From JAWKUK01 sp041398605 (lineage in GTDB: Bacteria; Planctomycetota; UBA1135; GCA-002686595), in the NCBI GenBank assembly GCA_041398605.1, contig JAWKUK010000019.1:108996-172995 (forward strand): a stretch of 64,000 nt of DNA, in the 5' to 3' direction. The position numbers and the translations under genes were made by a program. Positions 50,572 to 59,333 of the stretch are shown piece by piece. Numbering within the stretch: position 1 is the first letter of the stretch; each line of letters opens with the position of its first letter. The notes below the pieces were generated by a model. It worked only from the letters and a program-made list of their open reading frames with translations. It had not been told where the DNA came from and did not search any database.

Positions 50572-51453
50572 TCAGCGCGCGGCGATGGCGCTCGGGAACT
50601 CGCCCCAGCCGCGGCCGTCGAGCGTGAAGAGCTGCACGCGGGCGCCCTCTCGGTCGACGATCCAAAGGCGCGTGCCGCGGTCGCCTTCGCCATCGCCATC
50701 GAGCAGGGCGAGGCCGCTGGGGTGGTCGACCTCGCTCGCGTCGGCGATGGTGCGCAGCGGGCGCCCGTCGGTGCCGAGCAGCACGACCGCGCCCCGCGCT
50801 CCGTCGAGGTCGCCGAGCGCGACGACAAAGCGGCCATCCGCCAGGCGCACCGCGGCCTCGGGTCGGCCGCGGAGCGAGACGGCATAGTGGAAACGACCGT
50901 CGCGGTAGATCTGCAGCCGCTGCGCGCGGCGCTCACACGCGAGGACGTAGTCCGGCTCGCCGTCACGTCCGTGGGCCCAGTGCACGTCGGCGAGGTCGTC
51001 GAACGGCTCCTCGATGTCGCCGAGCGAAGGCAGCGCGCGCATCCCCGCGTCGAAGGGGCGCAAGAACTGGAGGGCGTACCTGCGGCGCCCGCCCGACGCG
51101 ACGAGGAGGACGAGCTCGTCGTCGCTGCCCCGCGCGCGCACCGCGACGGGTACGCCGAGCGCGCCGCGCACGTCGAGACGATCTTCGCGACCGCCGCCGA
51201 GCTCCGCGATCGAGCGCCCGAACAGTGTGAAGCCGCGCAGCTTGGCCGCCGCGTCGTCTGCGACCCACACGCGACGATCCGCGTCGACGTCGAGGCCCGC
51301 GACGCTGGAGCGGCCGCGTACGGCGTCCTCGAACTCGATGCGCGGCTGCAACGGCCGGCCGTCCAGGTCAAAGGCCTGAATGGCCGCCGCCTTGTGCGAG
51401 CGCCCGATGTAGAGCACCCCGTGGGACAGCGCGATCGAACCGTGCATACGCAC
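50572..51453 (-). CDS. NHL/SMP-30-like beta-propeller protein
   Basis: A ~293-residue protein without signal or membrane segments. Repeating units such as 'GLDVDADRRVWVADDAAAKLRGFTLFG', 'RGRPEAAVRLADGRFVVALGDLDG' and 'HPSGLALLDGDGEGDRGTRLWIVDREGARVQLFTLDG' give a six-bladed propeller pattern similar to NHL or SMP-30/gluconolaconase-like proteins. No catalytic metal residues are clear. Start GTG at 51453 or ATG at 51447. It is downstream of the metallophosphoesterase gene (33-base gap), so probably co-transcribed. Confidence 0.7.
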   Translation of the reverse strand: MRMHGSIALSHGVLYIGRSHKAAAIQAFDLDGRPLQPRIEFEDAVRGRSSVAGLDVDADRRVWVADDAAAKLRGFTLFGRSIAELGGGREDRLDVRGALGVPVAVRARGSDDELVLLVASGGRRRYALQFLRPFDAGMRALPSLGDIEEPFDDLADVHWAHGRDGEPDYVLACERRAQRLQIYRDGRFHYAVSLRGRPEAAVRLADGRFVVALGDLDGARGAVVLLGTDGRPLRTIADASEVDHPSGLALLDGDGEGDRGTRLWIVDREGARVQLFTLDGRGWGEFPSAIAAR

Positions 51454-51486
51454 AAGGATGATAGCCCGCCTCGTCCGGAACGGAAG

Positions 51487-52347
51487 TCACGCGCGCAGCG
51501 TGAGGCACAGGACCTCAGCCGGCGCGCCGACGCGCAGCGGCACGCCGACGACCCCGACGCCGCGGGTCACGAGCAGCGTCGTCGCGCCAAACTCGACACG
51601 CAAGCCCGGGTGCGCGGGGCCGAGCCCCCGGAGCACGGGCAGGTCCACCTGGGTCCCATGGGAGTGACCGGCGAGCACGACGGCCGCGCCGCGCCCCGCG
51701 GGCGAAGGCTCGAGGAACGCGCGCGCCGCCTGCGGATTGTGCGTCAGGGCGAGCTCGACGTCGCCTGGCCGCAGCGCGGCGCGCGCGCGCTCCGGGTCGA
51801 CGACCCGCCCCTCCTCGGCGTCTTCGATGCCGACGAAGACGAGCGACGGGACGCGCTCGCAACGCGCCGCCTCGTTGCGCAGGAAGCGGCCGCCGGTCCG
51901 CGCGAGGCGCTCGACGATGTGTGCCTCGAGGCGCCCCTTGTAATCGTGGTTGCCGAACACGCAGAAGACCCCGTCGCGCGCGCGGAGCTGCGCGAGGTCG
52001 TCCGCGATCCCGTCGAACTCCTCGACCGCGTGCACGATGAAGTCCCCGAGCAGGCACACGGCATCGGGCTCGAAGCGGGCGACGATGTCGAGCGCGTGCG
52101 CGAGCCCGCCCGGGCCGAGGAACGACCCTGCGTGAAAGTCGGAGAGCACCGCGACGCGATAGCCCTCGACGCTCCCGGTCGCGTCGTTGACGCGCACCTC
52201 CTCGTGCCTTGCGACGAGGCGCCCGGGCGCGAGGTGCCTGCGTCGATAGATCCAGCGCCCACCGCACGCCGCGCAGACTCGCTCGAAGGCGCGGAAGAGC
52301 GCGATGCGCAGCGCCGAGAAGCGCCGCGTAGCGACGCGCGCGCTCAC
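51487..52347 (-). CDS. Calcineurin-like metallophosphoesterase
   Basis: A 286-residue two-metal phosphoesterase. All metal-binding motifs are present in order: 'LSDFHAGSFLG' (D-x-H), 'LLGDFIVH' (G-D), 'FGNHDYKG' (GNHD), 'LTHNPQAA' (H) and 'VLAGHSHGTQ' (GHSH). The N-terminal ~60 residues are basic, with 'RVCAACGGRWIYRRRHLAPG' perhaps a small extra binding region. This is the YkuE/UDP-diacylglucosamine hydrolase-like clade; the substrate is not known. Its ATG overlaps the pyrB-like stop by 4 bases. Confidence 0.9.
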   Translation of the reverse strand: MSARVATRRFSALRIALFRAFERVCAACGGRWIYRRRHLAPGRLVARHEEVRVNDATGSVEGYRVAVLSDFHAGSFLGPGGLAHALDIVARFEPDAVCLLGDFIVHAVEEFDGIADDLAQLRARDGVFCVFGNHDYKGRLEAHIVERLARTGGRFLRNEAARCERVPSLVFVGIEDAEEGRVVDPERARAALRPGDVELALTHNPQAARAFLEPSPAGRGAAVVLAGHSHGTQVDLPVLRGLGPAHPGLRVEFGATTLLVTRGVGVVGVPLRVGAPAEVLCLTLRA

Positions 52348-53681
52348 GCGAGCACGCTCTGCGCCGCGTGAAACCCTTGGTCCTCTGCTTCGCGGCGGTC
52401 TGCGAAGAAGACGAGGTTCGCCGGCGAGATCTGGCGCACCGCGGGCGCCTCCGGCTGGTGGAAGTTGCGCGTCGACGCGCAGCCGACGAAGCGGAACGGC
52501 AGCTCACGCGTGCAGTAGCCGCAGCGCGCGCGCAGCGGCACACGCGACATGACGGCGAACGACGCAGGCACGTGGCGCGCTTCGGTGCGCGAGATGCACG
52601 ACGGGTTTGGGCAGGGATTGGGACCCATCCGCATCCGATGGTTCGGGTCGACGATGTCGGCGCGCTCGGGCGCGTCGGGGACCCGGCCGAGGAGCCAAGC
52701 CAGGATCGCCATCCGGATCGGCACACCCCGCGCGGTCTGCTTGAAGTAGATGCTGCGCGGGTCGTCGTCCATGTCCGGCGCGATCTCGTCGCGCCGCGGC
52801 AGCGGGTGCATCACGACCGCGTCGCGCAGCGACTCCGCCCCCATCGAGCCCTTCTCGATCCGCAGGTACTCCTTGTGGGCTTCGCCGTCGGCGTAGCGCT
52901 CCGTCTGTGGGCGCGTCATGTAGACCGCGTCGACGTGCTCGACCTCCCACGCGCTCGTGTCGGTGAAGAGCGAGAGCTGGTGCGGCTTCTGCGGCGTGAG
53001 GTACACCGCGTCGGTCCGCGCGGCGAGCGCGCCGAGGCGCTTGGCGTCCGCGCGCATCGGCTCGACGCCGAACTCTTCGCGCAGGCGACGCAGCACGTAC
53101 TCGGGCATCTCGAAGCCGGGCTGCGGCACACACACGATGTTCGCGCCGAAGCGCGCGAGCGCGTACGCAAACGAGTGCACCGTCCGGCTGTACTTCAGGT
53201 CGCCGGCGAGCACGACGTCGAGCCCCTCGATCTTCCCGCGCTCGACGTGGAGGTTGTAGAGGTCACACAGCGTCTGCGTCGGGTGCTCGTGGCTGCCGTC
53301 GCCGGCGTTCACGACAGGCACCGGCGAGAAGTCCGCTGCGAGGCGCGCCGCGCCCTCGCTCGGGTGCCGCAGGACGATCAGGTCCGCGTAACCGCCGCCG
53401 ACCACGCGGATCGTGTCCGCGAGCGACTCCCCCTTCGACGCGCTCGAGCTCGTCATCTCGGCCGCGGTCAGCACGCCGCCGCCGAGCCGCAACATCGCCG
53501 ACTCGAACGACAGCCGCGTGCGCGTGCTGGGCTCGTAGAACAAGCTGGCCGAGATCAACCCCGGCGCGAGGTCCGCAAAACCGCGCGGGTTCGCCGCAAA
53601 ACGGTCCGCGGCGCGGAAGAGCGCGTTCATCTCCTCGAGGGAGATGTCATCGATCGAGACGAGGTTTCGGACCGGCTGCAT
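52344..53681 (-). CDS. pyrB: Aspartate carbamoyltransferase fused to a PyrI-type zinc domain
   Basis: Catalyses carbamoyl phosphate plus aspartate, first committed step of pyrimidine synthesis. Residues 1-335 are the catalytic chain: 'FYEPSTRTRLSFESA' (S52-R56), 'HPTQ' (133-136) and 'HPLPRRDEI' (292-300). Residues ~345-395 reproduce the zinc-binding half of the regulatory chain PyrI: Cys357-x4-Cys362 ('NPSCISRTEA'), 'SFAVMSR', and Cys387-x2-Cys390 ('CGYC'). The nucleotide-binding half of PyrI is absent. A further ~50 residues ('NFHQPEAPAVRQIS', 'NLVFFADRREAEDQGFHA') resemble an Ada/YDSE-type metal-binding module that has lost its cysteines. 445 residues versus ~310 in ordinary PyrB. Confidence 0.93.
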   Translation of the reverse strand: MQPVRNLVSIDDISLEEMNALFRAADRFAANPRGFADLAPGLISASLFYEPSTRTRLSFESAMLRLGGGVLTAAEMTSSSASKGESLADTIRVVGGGYADLIVLRHPSEGAARLAADFSPVPVVNAGDGSHEHPTQTLCDLYNLHVERGKIEGLDVVLAGDLKYSRTVHSFAYALARFGANIVCVPQPGFEMPEYVLRRLREEFGVEPMRADAKRLGALAARTDAVYLTPQKPHQLSLFTDTSAWEVEHVDAVYMTRPQTERYADGEAHKEYLRIEKGSMGAESLRDAVVMHPLPRRDEIAPDMDDDPRSIYFKQTARGVPIRMAILAWLLGRVPDAPERADIVDPNHRMRMGPNPCPNPSCISRTEARHVPASFAVMSRVPLRARCGYCTRELPFRFVGCASTRNFHQPEAPAVRQISPANLVFFADRREAEDQGFHAAQSVLA

Positions 53682-53812
53682 CCATGGCGCGCGGCGCGGG
53701 GCTCGGGTTCAGGGATCGCGGGTGACGTGGACTCCGCGCGCGCACCTGAGGCGGGAGTCTACCGCAGGACACGCGCCGACGGAGCGCTTCTCTCGCGGCA
53801 TCGTCGCGCGTC

Positions 53813-55153
53813 TCACGCGGGTGCCTCATCGGCAGCCAAAGCCAAGCCGAGCGCCCGGGCGAATCGACGCAGCGCGGCGTCGGCCACGTCCCCAGCGGCG
53901 AGCTCCCGGGCGAGCGCCAGGTGCGCGCGCTCGAAGAGGACAGGCTCCCCTGGCACCCAGTTGGGCTCGGGCGCAAGGCGGAGGGCCGAGTGCAGCAGCG
54001 CCTCGACCCGCGCGCGGGTCTCGCGCGGCGCGACCGCCGCCGAGACGAAGTGCGCCGCCCGCGGCGCAGCCTCGGTGATCGGCCAATCGTCGGGCTCTCC
54101 GCCATAGAGGAGGTCCGCGCACGTCACGAGCGAGACCCGCGGGACGCCCTGGAGCTCCTGTGTGCGCTGAGGCGCCGAAGCCCCTGAGAGGCCAGCGCGG
54201 CTCGGCGCCTGGTCGACGTCGTGCGTCGCCACAGCGTCCGCGCGCCGCAGCTCCACGACGACGTCCGCGCCCGCCAAGAGGCGCTGGGCGAGCGCCTGCC
54301 CGGCGCGCTCGACGGCCTGGTCGCCGTCCTCCGCTCCAACACTCGCCGGCAGCTCGCGCGCGCCCGCCGTGTCGACGAGGCGCATCGCGTACACGCCGAG
54401 CGGCACGCTGGCCCCCTGCGCGTCGCGTGTCGTCCCCGGGACGTCGGAGACGAGCGCGCGCTCCTCGCCTGCGAGCAGGTTGAAGAGCGTGGACTTGCCA
54501 GCGTTGACGGGCCCAGACAGCACGACCCGCGGCGGCGAGAACAGCGCGCTGAGCGCGGCGCTGCGCGCGCACAGCGCCGCGAGCCGCGCGCGCCGGGCCG
54601 CCGGGCCCTCGCCCCGCAAGCGATCGAGCAAGCGCGCTAGCGCGCCAGGCCCAGCGCCGCCGCCCCACTGATCGACGAGCACCCGCGCGCCGAGCTCGGT
54701 CGGCACGTCGGCGAGGCGCTCGGCGGCCAGCGCCGCGACCGAACGTGGCGCGCTGCCGCCGAGGTCCAAGGCGCGTGGGTCCGCGCTCGGTGGCTCATCG
54801 GGCGCCGCGGAGGGCGCGCCGCGCAGCAGCTCGAGCAGCTCATCCACGAGCGGCGGGCTGCCGTGCACGTGGAGCTCGACAAGCGGCTCCGGGCGCGCAC
54901 CCGAGCCGGTCGACGGCGCCGCCGCCTGCCCTCCTGCCGCGCGCACGCCCACCAGCAAGGCCTCGTCGAGCTCGAGCGCGCCCGACGGCGCCCCGGCCGC
55001 CGCCACGATCAGCCGCGCAAAGCGCACCTCGCCCGGCTCGGCGGTGCGGCCGCCCGCGAGCGACGCCAGGCGCGCGAGCGCCGCAGCGCCGCGAACAGCG
55101 ATCACCGCCACTCCGCCTGCGCCGTGGGCCGTAAGCAACTCGACGTCTGTCAT
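53813..55153 (-). CDS. MnmE/TrmE-like GTPase, degenerate
   Basis: MnmE modifies the wobble uridine of certain tRNAs with MnmG. This 446-residue homologue keeps the G-domain: P-loop 'GPVNAGKST' (214-222), 'DVPGTTRD' (237-244) and 'DTAGARE' (261-267). The N-terminal folate domain has 'VELHVHGSPPLVDELL', close to MnmE, but lies in shortened form with Ala/Pro insertions. The C-terminal catalytic 'C-(I/V)-G-K' is missing: the protein ends 'FARALGLALAADEAPA'. GTPase folding looks sound but tRNA modification chemistry is doubtful. It overlaps coaX by 4 bases. Confidence 0.82.
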   Translation of the reverse strand: MTDVELLTAHGAGGVAVIAVRGAAALARLASLAGGRTAEPGEVRFARLIVAAAGAPSGALELDEALLVGVRAAGGQAAAPSTGSGARPEPLVELHVHGSPPLVDELLELLRGAPSAAPDEPPSADPRALDLGGSAPRSVAALAAERLADVPTELGARVLVDQWGGGAGPGALARLLDRLRGEGPAARRARLAALCARSAALSALFSPPRVVLSGPVNAGKSTLFNLLAGEERALVSDVPGTTRDAQGASVPLGVYAMRLVDTAGARELPASVGAEDGDQAVERAGQALAQRLLAGADVVVELRRADAVATHDVDQAPSRAGLSGASAPQRTQELQGVPRVSLVTCADLLYGGEPDDWPITEAAPRAAHFVSAAVAPRETRARVEALLHSALRLAPEPNWVPGEPVLFERAHLALARELAAGDVADAALRRFARALGLALAADEAPA

Positions 55154-56211
55154 CGATGCTGCTCCGCGCGCGCGTCGTGTGGGCCCTCGAGCTCCGGGCG
55201 GTCTGGGTCCGGGTGGTTTGGGTCCGGGTGGTTCGGGCCCGGGTGGTCTGGGCCCGGGTGGTCTGGGCCTTGGCGCTCAAGATCCGGGCGCTCAGCAGCC
55301 TGGGCATCATGCGCGACGTAGGCCAAGCCCTCGAGCACGAGGCCAGGCGCCGGGCGCGCTCGCGCGCCGAACGCGGCCCGGAGGGTCCCGAACACCAGCG
55401 GGGCAGCGCCGCCGGTCACCCAGATCGGGGCGTCGTCGAGCGCAGCGTCCCGGCCCACGCGCCGCACCAGCTCCGCGGCAGCGCCCGCGAGGCCGTGCAC
55501 GATGCCAGAGCGGAGCGCCGCGGCGCTGTCGCGCCCCAGGGCCGGGACGTCGTCCTGGAGCCCGTCGACCTCGAAGAGCCGCGCCCCGCCGCGCGCGAGC
55601 GCTGACGCGAGCAGCCGAGGCCCGGGCGCGATCGCGCCCCCCAGGAACACACCGGCTTGGGCAGCGAGCGGCGGCCCGAGGCCGAGCGCCGCGAGCGCCG
55701 CGGCCCCGCGCGCGTCGCTGCGCGCAACGACCGCATCGACCGTCATCGCAGTGCCGACATCGACGACGAGCGCGCCCGTTTCCAGCTCGGCTAGGCTGCG
55801 CTCGAGCGCGGCCCGGGCGGCGTATTGGCGGTCGAAGCCGCACGTCTCGGGGCACCGCAGCGCCAGCGCCAAGCCGCTCGGCGCGTTCAAGCGCAGCTCT
55901 GGGAGCCCGGCTGCCCGCACAAGGTCCGCGAGCTGCGCGGCGCGCGCCGGTCGAGCGACGCTCGAGCCCCACACCTGCGCGGCGCCGGCGCCCGACAACC
56001 TGGAGCGCTGGGCGAGCGCTCCGAGGGCCGCTGCGAGTGCGCCGTCGGCGGCGAGGGGGTCACCGCTCGGTGCCCCCGCGACCAATGGCTCGAGCGCGGG
56101 GCGAGAGCGAGCCGCGCGAGCGAGGACCGCCCGGGTCGGCGCCGGACCGTGCGCGGCGGCGACGCTCGAGTTCCCGAGATCGACGACGATCAGCGCGTCG
56201 GACATGGACAA
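55150..56211 (-). CDS. coaX: Type III pantothenate kinase with repetitive C-terminal tail
   Basis: Phosphorylates pantothenate in coenzyme A synthesis. The 353-residue protein has the ASKHA nucleotide site ('VVDLGNSSVAAAHG', with 'DLGNS'), 'CGFDRQYAARAALE', 'VVDVGTAMTVDAVV' (Asp-Val-Gly-Thr) and 'GVFLGGAIAPGPRLL', the hallmark set of CoaX. It is ~95 residues longer than usual: an Ala-rich stretch near 'APSGDPLAADGALAA' and a terminal tail of five 'xHPxP' repeats (DHPGP, DHPGP, NHPDP, NHPDP, DRPEL). The tail arises from a 15-base tandem repeat. It overlaps the MnmE-like gene by 4 bases. Confidence 0.9.
   Translation of the reverse strand: MSMSDALIVVDLGNSSVAAAHGPAPTRAVLARAARSRPALEPLVAGAPSGDPLAADGALAAALGALAQRSRLSGAGAAQVWGSSVARPARAAQLADLVRAAGLPELRLNAPSGLALALRCPETCGFDRQYAARAALERSLAELETGALVVDVGTAMTVDAVVARSDARGAAALAALGLGPPLAAQAGVFLGGAIAPGPRLLASALARGGARLFEVDGLQDDVPALGRDSAAALRSGIVHGLAGAAAELVRRVGRDAALDDAPIWVTGGAAPLVFGTLRAAFGARARPAPGLVLEGLAYVAHDAQAAERPDLERQGPDHPGPDHPGPNHPDPNHPDPDRPELEGPHDARAEQHR
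55193..55272. repeat. 15-base tandem repeats in the 3' end of coaX
   Basis: About five units of GTGGTYYGGGYCCGG (positions 55199-55272, first unit GCGGTCTGGGTCCGG) in the plus strand. In the minus frame they encode the His-Pro-rich tail of the pantothenate kinase. The repeat number changes tail length without frameshift because 15 is divisible by three. Confidence 0.85.
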
Positions 56212-56263
56212 GCTCGCGCAGCGCGCAGGGCGCCACCCCAGCGGGGCGCGCGCCGCGCTGGCA

Positions 56264-57268
56264 TCAGGAGTTGTTGGTCTTCTTCGTGTTGTACGTAACC
56301 GTCCGCTGGCGGCCGAGGTTCTCGACGACGACCTGCCACACCGTGGTGTTGGCGGAGTTGTTCTTCACGAACTTGATCGCCTCTTGCTCACTCGACACCG
56401 GCTGGCCGTTGATGCTGATGATGACGTCACCGCTGGTCGCGCCGTGGCTCGCGGCCAGCGAGCCGGGCTTGACCTCAGTCAGCTTCAAGCCGGCGCGCTT
56501 GCCGTCCTTGAAGAAGGTCTCGGTGCGCACGTCCTCGGACAGGATCCGCGCGTAGTCGCGCTCGAAGTCCCGACTGTCCTGCTCGCCGATCTCGTAGACA
56601 TCCCTGGCGATCTCGCGGGTCCGCTCGGGCCACACCGGCCCGAAGGCGGCCGCGGTCGGGATCTCACGCCGCGGCTTGAACTTCCGGATGCCGTCGACGC
56701 TGTCCACGAAGCTGATGAGGCCCTCCGAGCCGCTCGGCACCTTGACGAACTCAGGCTCTTGGTCATCGACCGTGAAAGCGAACTCGATGCCGTCGGTGCG
56801 GATGTCCTTCACGACCGCGCCGTCGTAGGGCTTCGGCAGCTTCTGGCCGATCGAGAGCACGCCGCTCGCCTTCTGCAGCTCCGGCTTCTTCCAGGCGACG
56901 AGCGCTAGGCTCGCGCCGGGGTCGGTCGAGGCGACCTGGACCATCTGAATGGTGACCAAGTCGCTGACGACGATCTTCGGCTTCACGACCGGGCCCGTGG
57001 GCGCGTCCTCGACGACCTCGACCTTCTTCGGCGGCGCCCCCGTCCAATCGAACTTCACGAGGACCGGCGTCACGATCGGGTCGTAGCCGACGATGTGCGC
57101 CTGGGGCGTCTCGAGGCGCGTCACGTTGTCGAGGACCGACTTGGCGTAGGTGCCGTCGAAGTAGACGTAGGGCGGCCGCTGCTTGAACTCGTACGCGTAG
57201 TAGACGAGTCCCCCGAAGAGACCGAGCGAAACGAGGAACAGCAGTGTCTTGATCGTGGCGACGTTCAT
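56264..57268 (-). CDS. Membrane-anchored PDZ protein (GspC-like)
   Basis: A 334-residue protein with a single N-terminal membrane segment ('TLLFLVSLGLFGGLVYYAYEF') and a C-terminal PDZ domain ('RAGLKLTEVKPGSLAASHGATSGDVIISINGQPVSSEQEAI', roughly 265-310). The middle has a beta-rich region. TM, homology region and PDZ is the layout of the type II secretion protein GspC; with the PilT-like ATPase next door (200 bases upstream) this hints at a secretion/pilus link. But GspC-specific sequence is not certain, and a generic PDZ protein is possible. Start ATG 57268 rather than 57289 gives 'MNVATIKT' before the membrane segment. Confidence 0.75.
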   Translation of the reverse strand: MNVATIKTLLFLVSLGLFGGLVYYAYEFKQRPPYVYFDGTYAKSVLDNVTRLETPQAHIVGYDPIVTPVLVKFDWTGAPPKKVEVVEDAPTGPVVKPKIVVSDLVTIQMVQVASTDPGASLALVAWKKPELQKASGVLSIGQKLPKPYDGAVVKDIRTDGIEFAFTVDDQEPEFVKVPSGSEGLISFVDSVDGIRKFKPRREIPTAAAFGPVWPERTREIARDVYEIGEQDSRDFERDYARILSEDVRTETFFKDGKRAGLKLTEVKPGSLAASHGATSGDVIISINGQPVSSEQEAIKFVKNNSANTTVWQVVVENLGRQRTVTYNTKKTNNS

Positions 57269-57468
57269 GGGACCCCGGAATCGTAGCACCCGGACGAGTC
57301 GGACCGGCGCACCCGATGGGATACGGACGCCTGGAGCCTGCGAGTCTTCCCTAAAGTCCCGTGGGAACGCGGTGTCCCATGGGAACGCGGTCGGGTCCGA
57401 GGCCCCTGGGTCCCCGTGCAGCCCACCGAGCGCCGCGCGCTCGCGCCCGCGGAGGGACGAACCGACCG

Positions 57469-59220
57469 TCAGTTGCCCGGATCCGGGCCGCGCAGCCGGA
57501 GCCCGCCCTGGCCCTCGTCCCGGTTCGCGCGCCGCTGGTCGAGCCCGCCGCCGGGATCGGATCTGCGCCGCTGGAGGCCGTCCGGGCCGGCATTGGGCGC
57601 CTTCGCGCCGCCGGCGTGCGGTCCGCCCTGGCCGCCAGACGGCGCAGCGCCGGACCCCTGCGGGCCGCCAGCCTGCCCGCCCGTCCCCTGGCCGCGCGGC
57701 GGGCCGTTGACGGAGCGGTCGGAGCTCCCTCGGATGCCGCGCATCGAGAGCAAGAGCTCGTCCGGCCGGTCACTGGCCGCGAGGGCGTCCTCCAATGTCA
57801 CGAAGCCGTCCCGAACGAGCTCCAGGAGGCGCTCGTTGAATGAGATCAGGCCGGGCTCATTGCCGAGCGTGATGACGCGGCCGAGCTCGGTCGTCTGACC
57901 GAGCTCGAGCAGCTCGCGCACCTGCGGCGTCGACTGCAGCAGCTCGTACGCAGGCACCATGCCGCCGCCGACCCGCGGCACGAGCCGCATCGAGAGCACG
58001 CCGGCCAGGTTCTGCGCCATGCGCTGGCGGATCTGGACGTGTCGCTCGCCCGGGAAGAAGCCGAGGATCCGGTCGACGGTCTGTGACGCATTGACCGTGT
58101 GCATCGTGGACATCACGAGGTGTCCGGTCTCGACCGCCTCGAGCGCCGCGACGACGGTCTCCGCGTCCCGCACCTCACCGATGAGGATCACGTCGGGGCT
58201 CTGGCGCAGCGCGTGCTTCAGGCCGTCCTTGAACGACGGCGTGTCGGTGCCGACCTCGCGCTGGCTGATCACGCAGTAGCGCTCCTTGAAGAGCAGCTCG
58301 ACCGGGTCCTCGAGCGTCACGACGTGGCGCTCGACGCTGCGGTTCATGTACTCGATCATCGCCGCGAGCGTCGTCGACTTGCCCGAGCCAGCGACGCCGG
58401 TCACGACCACCAGGCCACGCTTGCGCATGGCGAGGTCCTTGAGCTCCGACGCGGGCAGGTTGAGGTCGTCGAGGGTGGGCGCGTTCTCCGAGATGCGGCG
58501 GATGACGATCGCCGGCTCGCCCATCTGCTTGTACGCGTTGATGCGAAAGCGGCCGAGCCCGTCGAGCTGAATCGCGGCATCGGCAGAGCCTTGTTCGTTC
58601 CAGCGCTCGAGGCGCTCCGGCCCGAGGATGCCTTGCAGGACATCGCGCATGGGGCCAGGTCCGGGCACCTCGCCCGGGAGGAACCGGATCTTGCCGTCGA
58701 CGCGGAGCGAGGGCCGCCCGCTCGAGCGCAGGATCAGGTCGCTCGCCTGGTGATCCACCATGGCGCGCAGCCATTGCTGGACGAGGTGACGGGGGTCCTG
58801 GCGGCCGCTGCGCGCCGCATCGCGCCGCGCGCCCTCGGGCCGCGGCCGGCGCGCGCGGTCCGCGAGCTCGGCGTCCTGCGCTCCTGCGCCGCCTCGGGCC
58901 TCGGTCGAGCCTGCCTCACGGACGGAACGACCCAAGCCAGGCACGGCATCGAGGTCGACCATCGACGGGTCCCGATCCACCGGCGCTTGGCGGCCGGGGG
59001 CCCTGAAAGCAGGCGTCGCGGCGCCAGGGCTCGGCGCTTCCGTTGCGGCGCTCGGCGGCGCGCCTGCGGCCGCGGCGTCGCCTGGATAGGTCGGAAGCGA
59101 GCCACCTTGCGGCTGCACCGTGGTCGGCGGCGCCAGCGGTCCGGCCGGTGGGAGCGGCGGCACCGGTGGCTTGACGTCCCGGAAGCTGAACTCGTCTTCG
59201 CTGATCTCGTGAGCAGGCAT
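57469..59220 (-). CDS. PilT-type retraction ATPase with extended ends
   Basis: A 583-residue type IV pilus twitching ATPase. The core (about residues 180-510) has 'HLVQQWLRAMVDHQASDLIL', Walker A 'GVAGSGKSTTL', the Asp box 'TLEDPVELLF', Walker B 'DVILIGEVRDAET' and the His box 'VMSTMHTVNAS', all PilT hallmarks. It is ~220 residues longer than usual: a Pro/Ala-rich disordered N-terminus ('KPPVPPLPPAGPLAPP') and a Gly/Gln/Arg-rich C-terminus after 'LLLSMRGIRG'. ATG at 59220 is the first in frame that is not deep in low-complexity sequence. Lies directly downstream of obg. Confidence 0.9.
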   Translation of the reverse strand: MPAHEISEDEFSFRDVKPPVPPLPPAGPLAPPTTVQPQGGSLPTYPGDAAAAGAPPSAATEAPSPGAATPAFRAPGRQAPVDRDPSMVDLDAVPGLGRSVREAGSTEARGGAGAQDAELADRARRPRPEGARRDAARSGRQDPRHLVQQWLRAMVDHQASDLILRSSGRPSLRVDGKIRFLPGEVPGPGPMRDVLQGILGPERLERWNEQGSADAAIQLDGLGRFRINAYKQMGEPAIVIRRISENAPTLDDLNLPASELKDLAMRKRGLVVVTGVAGSGKSTTLAAMIEYMNRSVERHVVTLEDPVELLFKERYCVISQREVGTDTPSFKDGLKHALRQSPDVILIGEVRDAETVVAALEAVETGHLVMSTMHTVNASQTVDRILGFFPGERHVQIRQRMAQNLAGVLSMRLVPRVGGGMVPAYELLQSTPQVRELLELGQTTELGRVITLGNEPGLISFNERLLELVRDGFVTLEDALAASDRPDELLLSMRGIRGSSDRSVNGPPRGQGTGGQAGGPQGSGAAPSGGQGGPHAGGAKAPNAGPDGLQRRRSDPGGGLDQRRANRDEGQGGLRLRGPDPGN

Positions 59221-59333
59221 TGCGGCGCGATGGGCCCCGCTGCGAGGCGGGGGAAGGGGGGACGCACCGTTGGTTGTCGAATCCCCGCTCCACACCGCTT
59301 GAGCCGCTCTCGAAATTGGAGCCTGCGCGGGCG

